From Mycolicibacterium hodleri (GTDB lineage: Bacteria > Actinomycetota > Actinomycetes > Mycobacteriales > Mycobacteriaceae): a stretch of 64,000 nucleotides of DNA. The DNA is taken from the NCBI RefSeq assembly GCF_025822245.1, contig NZ_JACKTL010000019.1, positions 1 to 64,000 of the forward strand, given 5' to 3'. Below are positions 12,451 to 21,849 of this stretch, one piece after another. The notes beneath the pieces are model-generated. The model saw only the letters and a program-made list of their open reading frames with translations. It was not told the DNA's origin and did no database searches. The position numbers were made by a program, and so were the translations under genes. Every line of letters begins with the position of its first letter. Position 1 is the first letter of the stretch.

Positions 12451-13650
12451 ATGCCTGCCGAGATCGCACTCGCCTTGGCGGCAGCGTTGCTCCTGGCCGT
12501 CGCCGCCGCCGTCGTCGCGGTCCGCACCCGCCGCGTCGTGGCCACCCCCACCGAGCGTGCCGTGCACGCCGCGCTGCACACCGCCTCGCTGGCGGCCCAT
12601 GCGTTGCGGCACGGGCTCGACGCAGACTCCGCGCACCGGGCGGCGCCGTTCCTGCGCCAGCTCACCGGCGCCGACGCGGTCGTCGTCTACGACGCGGCCG
12701 GCGAGCACCTGGCCCACGATCCGTCCGACGCGGCCGACGCACTCGACGCCGCCGGGACCGTCGCCGCCGACGCCCTCACCGGCCGGCGCCGCGTGATGTC
12801 CGGGCACCGCGCGGGCGCGATGGTCGCGCAACCCCTGCTGACCGGTGACGGCGACGCGCTCGGCGTGCTGGTCGCGGTCACGTCGCGCCAGCCGGGCCCC
12901 GGCATGGTCGGCGCCATCGGCGAGGTGGCGGGCTACGCCGCCAGCCAACTGGAACTCGCCGACCTGGACGCCTCGCGCGCCCGCCTCGACCGCGCCGAGG
13001 TGTTGGCGCTGCGCGCGCAGATCAGCCCGCACTTCATCTACAACGCCCTCAACACGATCGCGTCGTTCGTCCGCACCGATCCCGGCCGCGCCCGGGAGTT
13101 GATCCTGGAGTTCGCCGACTTCACCCGCTACTCGTTCCGCGCGGCGGGCCAGTTCACCACGCTGGCCGACGAGCTGCGCAACATCGACCGCTACCTGACC
13201 TTGGAGCGAGCCCGCTTCGGCGAGGCGCTCACCGTCAGGCTGCAGGTGGCTCCCGAGATGCTCGCGGTGGTGGTCCCGTTCCTGGCGCTGCAACCGTTGG
13301 TGGAGAACGCCGTCCGGCACGGGCTGGCCGACCGCGGCGGCGGCACCGTCGAGATCGTCGCGCGCGACGAGGGGACCGACTGCGTCGTCACCGTCGAGGA
13401 CGACGGCGTCGGGATGGACCCCGACGTACTGCGGGCCGGCTCTGCCGACGCGCTGGCCGACGGGGCCCCGGACGTGAGCGGTCATTCCGCGCACGTGGGG
13501 CTGACCAATGTCGACCATCGCCTGCGCGCGGCGTTCGGAAACGACTACGGTCTGGTGGTCGAGACGGCCGTTGGCGCGGGCACCAAGGTCCTGATGCGGG
13601 TCCCGAAGTTCAGATCGGGCGTGCGGGCTGGCGGAGGTGCGTTCAGGTGA
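12451..13650 (+). CDS. LytS/YehU-type sensor histidine kinase
   Basis: 399 residues from ATG 12451. One N-terminal membrane helix (about 4-24), a GAF-like sensor region (about 35-165), then the His_kinase domain with H194 in LRAQISPHFIYNALNTIASF. An ATPase domain follows, with its N-box in LQPLVENAVRHGLADRGGG and GVGMD. The single helix distinguishes it from the multi-helix 5TM-LytS sensors. GTGA overlap couples it to the response regulator. Location directly upstream of a small membrane protein and an SSS symporter suggests that it senses a carboxylate such as acetate or pyruvate and adjusts uptake, as LytS/LytTR pairs do in enterobacteria; the ligand is inferred. Confidence 0.9.
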   Translation: MPAEIALALAAALLLAVAAAVVAVRTRRVVATPTERAVHAALHTASLAAHALRHGLDADSAHRAAPFLRQLTGADAVVVYDAAGEHLAHDPSDAADALDAAGTVAADALTGRRRVMSGHRAGAMVAQPLLTGDGDALGVLVAVTSRQPGPGMVGAIGEVAGYAASQLELADLDASRARLDRAEVLALRAQISPHFIYNALNTIASFVRTDPGRARELILEFADFTRYSFRAAGQFTTLADELRNIDRYLTLERARFGEALTVRLQVAPEMLAVVVPFLALQPLVENAVRHGLADRGGGTVEIVARDEGTDCVVTVEDDGVGMDPDVLRAGSADALADGAPDVSGHSAHVGLTNVDHRLRAAFGNDYGLVVETAVGAGTKVLMRVPKFRSGVRAGGGAFR

Positions 13651-14453
13651 GGTCGCTGGTAGTGCTCGCGGTCGACGACGAGGCACCCGCTCTCGACGAG
13701 CTGGTGTACCTGCTGGACCAGCATCCCGACATCGGCCAGGTGCTGCGGGCCGGTGACGCCACCGCGGCGCTGCGGGAACTGAACCGCCACCCGATCGACG
13801 CGGTGTTCCTCGACGTCAACATGCCCGGCCTCAGCGGGCTCGAACTCGCTGGAGTTCTGGCCCACTACTCCTACCGTCCCGCGGTGGTATTCGTGACGGC
13901 GCACGACGACAAGGCCGTCGAGGCGTTCGACGTCGGTGCGACGGACTACCTGCTCAAACCCATCCGGCAGAGCCGGCTCGACGAGGCCGTCCGCCGAGTG
14001 CTCGCCGCACCGGTCGAACAGAGCCGCGACGACGACCCCGCCGACGACGACGTCATCCCCGCCGAGCTGGGTGGGATCACCCATCTGGTGCCGCGCGACA
14101 CCATCGGCTGGGTGGAGGCCGAGGGCGACTACGCCCGGCTGCACTCCGAGTCGGGTGCGCATCTGGTGCGGATACCGTTGAGCGCCCTCGAATCCCGTTG
14201 GCGGGAAAGGGGATTCCAGCGAATTCACCGCTCCTATCTGGTGGCGCTTCGGATGGTCGTCGGACTGCGGACGACCGACGGCGCGGTACTGGTCCGGCTG
14301 CGCGCCAACGGTGCGTCGCCCGCGATCGAGCTGCCGGTGAGTCGCAGGCAGGCCCGCGAGCTGCGCGACCGGGTGATCCGGGAACCGATGCGAAACCTGA
14401 GGCCCGTCGGGGGGCAGGAGCGCGGCGACGCGGGAATGGACCTCGATGACTAG
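13647..14453 (+). CDS. LytTR-family response regulator
   Basis: 268 residues from GTG 13647. The receiver domain (1-120) has the acidic pair D10-D11, phospho-acceptor D56 in VFLDVNMPGLSG, Thr in VVFVTAH and Lys in DYLLKPI. An acidic linker (RDDDPADDD) leads to a LytTR DNA-binding domain (about 145-250) with GWVEAEGDYARLHSESG and FQRIHRSYLVAL. It overlaps the kinase by 4 nt and the next gene by 8 nt, so the four genes 12451-16550 are one transcript. It probably activates the symporter genes; no LytTR direct repeat could be assigned with confidence. Confidence 0.92.
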   Translation: MRSLVVLAVDDEAPALDELVYLLDQHPDIGQVLRAGDATAALRELNRHPIDAVFLDVNMPGLSGLELAGVLAHYSYRPAVVFVTAHDDKAVEAFDVGATDYLLKPIRQSRLDEAVRRVLAAPVEQSRDDDPADDDVIPAELGGITHLVPRDTIGWVEAEGDYARLHSESGAHLVRIPLSALESRWRERGFQRIHRSYLVALRMVVGLRTTDGAVLVRLRANGASPAIELPVSRRQARELRDRVIREPMRNLRPVGGQERGDAGMDLDD

Positions 14454-14817
14454 CGGACGCCCACAGCGCGAACGGGTGATCCTGGCCCACCGCCGCGGTG
14501 CCAGGGTCATCCGCACGCGGGTGGAGGTGCAAGAACAGACCGGGGTCGGCGACGCATTGGTCCGCGGTCTGGTGCGGGCCCAGCTCGGGCTGGCCCTGCG
14601 CCTCGGGGCCGTCGCCGTCTGCGCGGTCGCGCTGATCCCCGTGCTGCTAGGACTCCTTCCGCAGATCGACCACGTTCAGCTCGCAGGCATCCGGCTGAAC
14701 TGGCTCGTCCTCGCCGTCCTGGTCTACCCGGTGCTGTACGGCGTGGGTCGGCTCTACGTCCGGCTGGCCGAGCAGGGTGAGCGGGACTTCGTCCGCGTGG
14801 TCGACGGCGACCGATGA
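14446..14817 (+). CDS. small two-helix membrane protein preceding the symporter
   Basis: 123 residues with membrane helices at about 46-68 (LGLALRLGAVAVCAVALIPVLLG) and 84-105 (WLVLAVLVYPVLYGVGRLYV). Basic N-terminus; charged C-terminus. It holds the place that DUF485 proteins take before ActP-type symporters and probably is a functional counterpart, a small subunit of the transporter that follows. Overlaps both neighbours (8 nt with the regulator, ATGA with the symporter), so translation is coupled. Confidence 0.7.
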   Translation: MTSGRPQRERVILAHRRGARVIRTRVEVQEQTGVGDALVRGLVRAQLGLALRLGAVAVCAVALIPVLLGLLPQIDHVQLAGIRLNWLVLAVLVYPVLYGVGRLYVRLAEQGERDFVRVVDGDR

Positions 14818-16550
14818 CGGGCGCACCGCTCACCGCGGCGGCTCTGCTCGCCGCGGCCCTGGCCACCGTCGGCATCGGCTTCTACGGGATTCGGTTGTCC
14901 CGTACGACGTCGGACTTCCTGGTGGCGTCCCGCAGCATCGGCCCGCAGTGGAATGCCGCCGCCATCTCCGGTGAATACCTCTCGGCGGCGTCGTTTCTCG
15001 GCGTCGCCGGCCTGATTGCGAAGTACGGCGCCGACGCCCTGTGGTATCCGGTCGGCTTCACCGCCGGCTACCTCGGCTTGTTGCTGTTCGTCGCCGCACC
15101 GCTGCGCCGCTCCGGGGCGTACACCGTGCCCGACTTCGCCGAGTTCCGGCTGGGTTCGGCGTGGCTTCGCAAGGTGGCGATGCTGGTGGTCGTCGTCGTG
15201 TGCACCTTCTACCTCGTCCCGCAGTACCAGGGCGCGGGGCTGGCGCTCAAAACCCTTCTGGGCCTACCGGTGTGGGTGGGACCGGTGGCGGTGGGCACCA
15301 TCGTGATCGTCAACGTCGTCGGCGGCGGCATGCGGTCCATCACGTTCGTGCAGGCCTTCCAGTACTGGTTGAAGCTCACGGCGATCGCCGTACCCGCGCT
15401 GGCGCTGCTGGTCCTGTTCCTCGGCGACGCCACGACGTTGGCCGGGCCGTTGCCGCCGGTCGTCCAGCAGCAGACCACGGTCACCGTCGAAACCGACGTC
15501 GTCGTCCAGGTCGCCGAACCCGCCGGCATCACGGTCACCGGCGACGTCGACGGCGTGCGCATGGACGACGCCGCGTTCGGCGCCCCCGGCCGGTACGCGC
15601 TGGCCCACGGAACCACGCTGACCCTGGCCGCGGGTTCGGCGACCCCGGTGGTCGCGGGCGCCCCCAGCTCGGGCGACGACTGGCTTGCCTCCGGCCACGG
15701 GCTGGGCGGCAGTCATCCGCTCTACCAGGTGATCTCGATCATCATCGCCACCTTCCTCGGTACCATGGGACTGCCCCACGTGCTGGTGCGCTTCTACACC
15801 AACCCCGACGGCACGGCGGCCAGGCGAACCGCCCTGGCGGTGATCGCCCTGCTGTCGCTGTTCTATCTGTTCCCCACGCTGCTGGGCGTGTTCGCCAGGC
15901 AGTTCGTGCCGCAGCTGCTGATCACCGGCACCGCGGACGCGGCCGTGCTGCTGCTTCCCAGCGCCGCGATCGGCGGCGGTGCGGGTGCGGTCTTGGCTGC
16001 CCTCGTCGCCGCCGGTGCCATCGCCGCCTTCCTCGCCACCTCGTCCGGCCTGCTCGTCAGCATCGCGGGCGCGCTGTCGACCGACGTGCTGCGCGGGCGC
16101 GTGCGCGACTTCCGCGTCGCGGCGGTCGTCGGCGGCATGGTGCCCATTCCGCTGGCCCTGCTGGCGTCGTCGCTGGAACTGTCTCGCAGCGTCGGCCTCG
16201 TCTTCGCGGTGGCCGCGTCCACGCTGTGTCCGCTACTGGTGCTTGGCATTTGGTGGCGCGGACTGACCAGCGTGGGCGCCGCGTGCGGGCTCGTCGTCGG
16301 CGGACTCGCCTCGGGCGCGGCGACGACGCTGGCCGTCGTCGGCGGTCTCGACGACCGCCTGCTCGGCGGCTGGCCCGCGGTCGTCGTGGGATACCCCGCC
16401 GCGGTGACCGTTCCCCTGGCGTTCCTGACGATGGTGGTGGTCAGCCTGCTGACCGCGGGGTCGCGACCGCCTGAGGTGGCCAGGATCTTCGCCCGCATGC
16501 ACGTTCCGGAACGCCTCGGCATGGGGGTGGAGCGGCTACCCCGAGAATGA
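14814..16550 (+). CDS. ActP-like sodium/solute symporter with an extra extracytoplasmic insert
   Basis: 578 residues with about 13 hydrophobic helices and typical SSS motifs: SRSIGPQWNAAAISGEYLSAASFLG near the start and GTMGLPHVLVRFYTNPD in the middle. Compared with the paralogue at 17034 it has roughly 90 extra residues between helices 6 and 7 (from PPVVQQQTTVTVETDVV to DDWLASGHGLGG), a Thr/Val/Asp-rich, beta-looking domain that should lie outside the membrane. Relatives carry acetate, propionate or pyruvate with sodium or protons. Last gene of the two-component operon. The insert may serve as an external ligand-binding or wall-contact domain. Confidence 0.88.
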   Translation: MTGAPLTAAALLAAALATVGIGFYGIRLSRTTSDFLVASRSIGPQWNAAAISGEYLSAASFLGVAGLIAKYGADALWYPVGFTAGYLGLLLFVAAPLRRSGAYTVPDFAEFRLGSAWLRKVAMLVVVVVCTFYLVPQYQGAGLALKTLLGLPVWVGPVAVGTIVIVNVVGGGMRSITFVQAFQYWLKLTAIAVPALALLVLFLGDATTLAGPLPPVVQQQTTVTVETDVVVQVAEPAGITVTGDVDGVRMDDAAFGAPGRYALAHGTTLTLAAGSATPVVAGAPSSGDDWLASGHGLGGSHPLYQVISIIIATFLGTMGLPHVLVRFYTNPDGTAARRTALAVIALLSLFYLFPTLLGVFARQFVPQLLITGTADAAVLLLPSAAIGGGAGAVLAALVAAGAIAAFLATSSGLLVSIAGALSTDVLRGRVRDFRVAAVVGGMVPIPLALLASSLELSRSVGLVFAVAASTLCPLLVLGIWWRGLTSVGAACGLVVGGLASGAATTLAVVGGLDDRLLGGWPAVVVGYPAAVTVPLAFLTMVVVSLLTAGSRPPEVARIFARMHVPERLGMGVERLPRE

Positions 16551-16695
16551 GGCGGACCGTTCGTCGCCACGGGCCGACCGTTCACCGCAGGTGGTCCCGG
16601 CTTCGGCGTCCGATCCTGCGAATCTGCTGAGTGTGTGACGTGAGTCTCACTAGCCTCAAGGCTGCGATCTCACTTCCAGCGTCAGGAGCACCGCG

Positions 16696-17037
16696 GTGGC
16701 GACCACCGATAGTCCGACGGCCAACACGGCCCAGCAATTCGTCGACATGCAGGCCAGCCCCGAGTTTCAGGAGTTGCGAACACGTCTGCGCCGCTTCGTC
16801 TTTCCGATGACGGCGTTCTTCCTCATCTGGTACGCCACCTACGTTCTCCTCGGGGCGTTCGCCCACGACTTCATGGCTACTCCGGTATTCGGCAACGTCA
16901 ACGTCGGGCTGCTCATCGGCCTCGGACAATTCCTCACCACGTTCCTCATCACCGGCATCTACGTGCGGTTCGCCAACCGCGAGCTCGATCCCAGGGCAGC
17001 GGCTATCCGCGCCGAGATGGCGGGTACCGAGCGATGA
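16696..17037 (+). CDS. DUF485 membrane protein
   Basis: 113 residues from GTG 16696. DUF485 pattern: FQELRTRLRRFVFPMTAFFLIWYATYVLLGAFAHDFMATPVFGNVNVGLLIGLGQFLTTFLITGIYVRFANRELDP. Two membrane helices. DUF485 proteins (YjcH in E. coli) are encoded just before acetate permease ActP and are taken to assist it. Its stop overlaps the symporter start (ATGA). The 145-bp gap before it should hold the promoter of this second transporter operon. Confidence 0.88.
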   Translation: MATTDSPTANTAQQFVDMQASPEFQELRTRLRRFVFPMTAFFLIWYATYVLLGAFAHDFMATPVFGNVNVGLLIGLGQFLTTFLITGIYVRFANRELDPRAAAIRAEMAGTER

Positions 17038-18662
17038 CACTCCTGGCAGCCACCGAGACCGTCGGCAACCCGGCGGCCAACATCGGCATCTTCGCGCTGT
17101 TCGTCGTCATCACGATGGTCGTGGTGATCCGGGCCAGCAAGAAGAACGCGACGGCCGAAGAGTTCTTCACTGGCGGCCGGGCGTTCTCCGGCCCCCAGAA
17201 CGGCATCGCCATCGCCGGCGACTACCTGTCCGCGGCCAGCTTCCTCGGCATCGCAGGCGCCATCGCCGTCTACGGTTACGACGGCTTCCTGTATTCGATC
17301 GGATTCCTCGTCGCATGGCTGGTCGCCCTGCTGCTGGTGGCCGAATTGATGCGCAACACAGGACGATTCACGATGGCCGACGTGCTGAGCTTCCGGCTCA
17401 AGCAGCGTCCGGTGCGGATGGCAGCGGCCACGTCGACCCTGACGGTGTCGCTGTTCTACCTGCTCGCGCAGATGGCCGGGGCCGGTGGCCTGGTGGCACT
17501 GCTGCTCGACGTGCAAAGCAGGAGCGGCCAGTCCGTGGTCATCGCCGTCGTCGGCCTGCTGATGATCGTCTACGTTCTGGTCGGCGGCATGAAGGGCACC
17601 ACCTGGGTGCAGATCATCAAGGCGGTGCTGCTGATCACCGGGGCCGGCGCGATGACGGTCATCGTGTTGGTCAAGTTCGGGCTCGACTTCTCGGAGATCC
17701 TCGGCTCGGCGCAGCAGGCGATCTCGGGCGCCACCACCGCCGGCGTGGCCAACCGCGACGTCTTGGCGCCCGGCGCCCAGTACGGCGGCTCGTTCACCTC
17801 GCAGATCAACTTCATCTCACTGGCGATCGCCCTCGTGCTCGGCACGGCGGGTCTGCCGCACGTGCTGATGCGCTTCTACACCGTGCCCACGGCCAAGGAA
17901 GCCCGCCGGTCGGTGGTGTGGGCGATCGCGCTGATTGGTGCGTTCTACCTCTTCACCCTGGTGCTCGGCTACGGCGCCGCCGCACTGGTCGGGCCCGACC
18001 GCATCCTCGCCGCGGCGGGCGGGGTGAACTCCGCGGCACCGCTGCTGGCGTTCGAACTCGGCGGCGTGGTCCTGCTCGGCGTCATCTCCGCGGTCGCCTT
18101 CGCGACGATCCTCGCGGTCGTCGCCGGGCTCACCATCACCGCGTCGGCCTCGTTCGCCCACGACATCTACGCCAGCGTGCTGAAGAAGGGTCAGGTCAGC
18201 GAGAGCGAGCAGGTCCGGGTCTCCCGGATCACGGCGGTCGTGCTGGGTGTGCTGGCGATCGGGCTCGGCATCCTCGCCAACGGCCAGAACGTCGCCTTCC
18301 TGGTGGCACTGGCGTTCGCGATCGCCGCGGCGGCCAACCTGCCGACCATCGTCTACTCCCTGTACTGGAAGCGGTTCAACACCCGCGGTGCGCTGTGGAG
18401 CATGTACGGCGGACTGATCTCGACGCTGGTGCTGATCGTCTTCTCGCCGGCGGTGTCGGGTGCGAAGACGGCCATGATCCCGGGCGTCGACTTCGCCTGG
18501 TTCCCGCTGGCCAACCCCGGCATCGTGTCGATCCCGCTGGCCTTCCTGCTCGGCATCGTCGGCACCATGACCTCCAAGGTGCCCGGCGATCCCGTGCTCG
18601 ACGCCGAGATGGAGGTCAGGTCGCTCACGGGCGTCGGCGCGGAGAAGGCGATCTCACACTGA
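17034..18662 (+). CDS. actP: cation/acetate symporter, ActP type
   Basis: 542 residues, normal length for ActP. Motifs include TGGRAFSGPQNGIAIAGDYLSAASFLGIAG near the N-terminus, GGMKGTTWVQIIKAVLL, and GTAGLPHVLMRFYTVPTAKEAR in the middle. Thirteen or so membrane helices. Members import acetate and other short monocarboxylates using sodium or protons. It forms a two-gene operon with DUF485 and lies directly after the LytS/LytTR-controlled paralogue, so the cell has two related systems side by side, possibly with different affinities. Substrate assigned by family only. Confidence 0.92.
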   Translation: MTLLAATETVGNPAANIGIFALFVVITMVVVIRASKKNATAEEFFTGGRAFSGPQNGIAIAGDYLSAASFLGIAGAIAVYGYDGFLYSIGFLVAWLVALLLVAELMRNTGRFTMADVLSFRLKQRPVRMAAATSTLTVSLFYLLAQMAGAGGLVALLLDVQSRSGQSVVIAVVGLLMIVYVLVGGMKGTTWVQIIKAVLLITGAGAMTVIVLVKFGLDFSEILGSAQQAISGATTAGVANRDVLAPGAQYGGSFTSQINFISLAIALVLGTAGLPHVLMRFYTVPTAKEARRSVVWAIALIGAFYLFTLVLGYGAAALVGPDRILAAAGGVNSAAPLLAFELGGVVLLGVISAVAFATILAVVAGLTITASASFAHDIYASVLKKGQVSESEQVRVSRITAVVLGVLAIGLGILANGQNVAFLVALAFAIAAAANLPTIVYSLYWKRFNTRGALWSMYGGLISTLVLIVFSPAVSGAKTAMIPGVDFAWFPLANPGIVSIPLAFLLGIVGTMTSKVPGDPVLDAEMEVRSLTGVGAEKAISH

Positions 18663-18713
18663 CCGCGGCGGGGCGCCGGGAAGCCCCGGCACCCCCGGCG
18701 CGTTGAGGGCAAC

Positions 18714-19931
18714 GTGCCTACGATCAGCAAAGTGACCGAACAGCTGCCCACGCCCGTGCGCCAGCGGTTCGGGTTCGCCCTGCTGGCGTATGCATTTGCG
18801 GCGATCATGGTGGGCACCACCCTGCCGACGCCGATGTATGCGCTCTACTCGGACCGCATGCACTTCCAGGTGCTGACCACCACGGTGATCTTCGCCACCT
18901 ACGCCGTCGGCGTGCTCGCCGCGCTGCTCCTGTTCGGCCGGTGGTCCGACGCGCTCGGAAGGCGGCCCGTGTTGCTGGCCGGCGCCGGTTTCGCCCTGGC
19001 CAGCGCCGTGGTGTTCCTGTTCGCCGACGACGTGCCGCTGCTGTTGGTGGGCCGGGTGCTCTCGGGCCTGTCCGCCGGCATCTTCACCGGAACCGCGACC
19101 GCCGCCATCGTCGAAACCTCGCCGTCGCATCAGCGCGACCGGGCGACGGCCGTCGCGACCGTCGCCAACATCGGCGGCCTCGGTGCAGGTCCGCTGCTCG
19201 CGGGCGTGCTGGTGCAGTACGCGCCCGGCCCGTTGCAGCTGTCGTTCGTCGTGCACATCGTGCTGGTGCTGCTGGCCGTCGGCGCGGTGTGGGCGGTCCC
19301 TGAGACGTCGTCGCGCACCGGAACACTTGGGCTGCAACGCCTCTCGGTGCCAGCGGAGATGCGCCCCGTCTTCCTGACCGCGGCGACCGCGGCGTTCGCC
19401 GGCTTCTCCGTCACGGGCCTGTTCATGGCGGTGGTACCGACGTTCGTCCGATCGGTCATCGGGATCGAGAACCACGCCGTCGCCGGTCTGGTGGCGAGCT
19501 CCATCTTCGTCGCCTCGGCGATCGTCCAGCTACCGGCTCGTCACATCCCACCGCGCCGGGCTGTCGCGATCGGCTGCGCGATCCTGGTCGTCGGCATGGT
19601 GATGCTGGCCGTCGCGCTGTACCTGGCGTCGCTGCCGCTGCTGGTCGTCGCTGGCGCGGTGGCCGGCATCGGGCAGGGCATCAGCTTCAGCCGCGGCCTG
19701 GCCGCCGTCGCCGAACTGGTACCGGCCGACCGCCGCGCGGAGGTCAGCTCGACGTACTTCGTCGTGGCCTACGTGGCCATCTCGCTGCCGGTGATCGCCG
19801 AGGGCTTCGCTTCTCAGCACCTGGGGTTGCGCACCGCCGGGGTCAGCTTCGCCGTCGCCACCGCGGTGCTCGCCGCCGTCTGTCTCGTCGGGGTCGTGCT
19901 GCAGGAACGTCGGGTAGCCGTCGCTACATGA
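18714..19931 (+). CDS. MFS transporter
   Basis: 405 residues, twelve predicted helices, GTG start at 18714. The helix 2-3 loop carries the MFS signature (GRWSDALGRRPVLLAGAG). The opening FGFALLAYAFAAIMVGTTLPTPMYALYSDRMHF and the GLGAGPLLAGVLVQYAPGP segment are typical of drug/solute exporters of the DHA1 type. It starts 51 bp after the symporter, and its end faces the IclR gene. No substrate can be named. Confidence 0.85.
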   Translation: MPTISKVTEQLPTPVRQRFGFALLAYAFAAIMVGTTLPTPMYALYSDRMHFQVLTTTVIFATYAVGVLAALLLFGRWSDALGRRPVLLAGAGFALASAVVFLFADDVPLLLVGRVLSGLSAGIFTGTATAAIVETSPSHQRDRATAVATVANIGGLGAGPLLAGVLVQYAPGPLQLSFVVHIVLVLLAVGAVWAVPETSSRTGTLGLQRLSVPAEMRPVFLTAATAAFAGFSVTGLFMAVVPTFVRSVIGIENHAVAGLVASSIFVASAIVQLPARHIPPRRAVAIGCAILVVGMVMLAVALYLASLPLLVVAGAVAGIGQGISFSRGLAAVAELVPADRRAEVSSTYFVVAYVAISLPVIAEGFASQHLGLRTAGVSFAVATAVLAAVCLVGVVLQERRVAVAT

Positions 19932-19941
19932 CGGCGGTCCG

Positions 19942-20715
19942 TCACGGCAGCTTGGCCGCGATCTCGCGCGCGCCCGCGACCACCTGGGTGCCCGCGTGCG
20001 CCAGGCTCTCGGCAGTCAGCCGGTGGGTCAGGAAGCTGATGCTCAGCGCGTAGCGCGACGGTGCCCCGTTCGCGGTGGGCACGGCGGCGGCCACGCAGGT
20101 GAGTTCCTCGGCGGCCTCTTCGCGGTCGACCGCGAAGCCCTGCTCGCGAATCTCCGTGATCTCCGCGGCCATGTTCTTCATCGAGGTGATCGTGTGTGCG
20201 GTCAACTCCGGGAGCCCGGCCGAGGCGACGACGTCGTGCCAGACGCTGTCGGGCATCGTCGCCAAGAGTGCCTTGCCCAACGCCGACGCGTGCCACGGGT
20301 CGGTCTGGCCCACGTCGCTGACCTTCTTCACCGCACGCCTGCCTTCGACGACTTCGAGGATGACGACGCTGCGGTCCTTGTGCACGGCGAAGTTCACGGT
20401 CTCGTTGAACTCGTTCACCAGCCGCTCCATGGTGGGGATCACCGCGTCGGAGGGAACCTGGTTGGAGAAGGCCCGCTGGCCGAGCCGGAAGATCTCCCAG
20501 CCCAGTCGGTACTGGTTGGCGTTGAAGCGTTCGACGTAACCGAGCGAGGACAGACTGTTGAGGTAACGCAGCACCGTCGCCTCGTTTAGCTCTGTGCGCC
20601 TTGCTATTTCGGTGAGATTTCCGACCTCGGAGTCCGCCACCGCGGTGAGAATCCTGGCCGTGCGTTCGACGCCGATCAGGCTGGTGGACTTCTCCGATGC
20701 CGCAGCTGTTTTCAC
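19942..20715 (-). CDS. IclR-family transcriptional regulator
   Basis: 257 residues. The N-terminal winged helix (about 15-80: VERTARILTAVADSEVGNLTEIARRTELNEATVLRYLNSLSSLGYV) and the C-terminal IclR effector domain (about 90-250, with DPWHASALGKALLATMPDSV) are complete. GTG 20715 lies inside one of two TCACTCAGTGAA operators, so it probably represses itself. It is divergent from the U32-like gene of the catabolic cluster and most likely controls that cluster in response to a small acid or aldehyde metabolite. Confidence 0.93.
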   Translation of the reverse strand: MKTAAASEKSTSLIGVERTARILTAVADSEVGNLTEIARRTELNEATVLRYLNSLSSLGYVERFNANQYRLGWEIFRLGQRAFSNQVPSDAVIPTMERLVNEFNETVNFAVHKDRSVVILEVVEGRRAVKKVSDVGQTDPWHASALGKALLATMPDSVWHDVVASAGLPELTAHTITSMKNMAAEITEIREQGFAVDREEAAEELTCVAAAVPTANGAPSRYALSISFLTHRLTAESLAHAGTQVVAGAREIAAKLP

Positions 20716-20817
20716 TCAGTGAAGGTTACCAGTACCCAGTGAATCGCCCGTTCCGGTTGACAGCGTGACCCACGTCTCCTAGATTTCATTCAGCGCAGTT
20801 AGATATCACTCAGTGAA
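20711..20817. promoter_or_regulatory. divergent IclR operator-promoter region
   Basis: Two copies of a palindrome, TTCACTCAGTGAA at 20711-20723 and ATCACTCAGTGAA at 20805-20817, frame a near-consensus rightward promoter: TTGACA (20757-20762), 17 nt, TAGATT (20780-20785). A related half site CCAGTGAAT lies in between. The left copy overlaps the IclR start codon and the right copy lies 20 bp past the -10 box, a layout expected for repression of both directions by the IclR protein. Confidence 0.8.
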
Positions 20818-20858
20818 ACTTCCGGATGATGCGCCATCCGGCCTTCGAAGGAGAAGCG

Positions 20859-21821
20859 ATGCCCACCGCAGCCGACAGCCGTCGTTCCAAGGTCGACGGG
20901 GCCAGCATCCTGGCCGCACAAGACCTCTTGACGGCCGACGACTACGCCCTCACCCCGTCGACCAAGGCGTTCGACGACGGCGGCAAGTATCGCCTGGAAA
21001 TCTCTGGGGTCGAACGACTTTCGACCATGGAGGCCATGCTCGACGAGGCCGACGAGCAGGGGGTGTTCATCCACCGTGCCATCGCCTTCGGCGGCGGTAC
21101 CACGTTGCTCACCACGAGCGAGCTGGCCGACGTCGCCGCCCTGTCCGCGGAGCGCGGGATCGAACTGATCGCCGTTCCCGGGCCGCGCACCGGGTGGGAC
21201 CTCGGCCGCCAGGCGCTGAGCACGGAGGGTCAGGCCGGCGGGCGACGCGTCCGCGGCCTGGACAACATCCGTTACCTGCTCGACGACTACCTCCGCATCT
21301 TCTCCACCGGCATCCGCGGCGTATTGGTCTGGGACGAAGGGGTTCTCGACATCCTGAACAAGGCGCGCGACGCCGGCCACATCCCGGCGGACGCCAAGTT
21401 CAAGATCTCGGTCTACGCCGGTCACGCCAACCCCGCCTCCATCCGGATCCTGCAGGATCTCGGCGCCGACAGCGTCAACCCCGTCGGCGACCTCTCGCGC
21501 CCGATGCTGGCTGCCATCCGCAACTCCGTCGACGTCCCGCTCGACGTCTGGGCCGAGACCTTCGAGTCCTTCGGCGGTATGAACCGGCTCTGGGAGGCCG
21601 GCGACATCGCGCGCGTCGCGGGACCGGTCTACTTCAAGATCGAGCCCGGCGAGTCGGAGGCGGTCATGTACAACGGCTGGGTTCGCCCCGAGTTCCACGC
21701 CGACCTGGTCCGCCACAAGGTCCGCCACGCCGCGATCCTCAACGAGCTGGTGCAGACCAGCGCTCCCGACGTCGCGGTCTCACCGAAGCCGCGGCCCGTG
21801 GCGCACGCGCACACCAACTGA
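20859..21821 (+). CDS. U32-peptidase-like TIM-barrel protein, first gene of the catabolic cluster
   Basis: 320 residues from ATG 20859, which has AAGGAG 8 nt upstream; an in-frame ATG at 20826 lacks this. It reads like a U32-family barrel: [67 protein letters not shown], and [38 protein letters not shown]. Several U32 proteins act in hydroxylation or lyase chemistry rather than as peptidases. Its position before an aldolase and an aldehyde dehydrogenase points to a metabolic role. The substrate is unknown. Confidence 0.75.
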   Translation: MPTAADSRRSKVDGASILAAQDLLTADDYALTPSTKAFDDGGKYRLEISGVERLSTMEAMLDEADEQGVFIHRAIAFGGGTTLLTTSELADVAALSAERGIELIAVPGPRTGWDLGRQALSTEGQAGGRRVRGLDNIRYLLDDYLRIFSTGIRGVLVWDEGVLDILNKARDAGHIPADAKFKISVYAGHANPASIRILQDLGADSVNPVGDLSRPMLAAIRNSVDVPLDVWAETFESFGGMNRLWEAGDIARVAGPVYFKIEPGESEAVMYNGWVRPEFHADLVRHKVRHAAILNELVQTSAPDVAVSPKPRPVAHAHTN

Positions 21822-21849
21822 CACCGCGACGACGACGAACGGAGGAATG

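Noticed and set aside
16634..16650. CRP-type site (TGTGACGTGAGTCTCAC) upstream of DUF485-actP
   Set aside because: The right half deviates from TCACA and the only exact dyad is the short GTGAG-T-CTCAC; not specific enough to call, though cAMP control of acetate uptake would be plausible.
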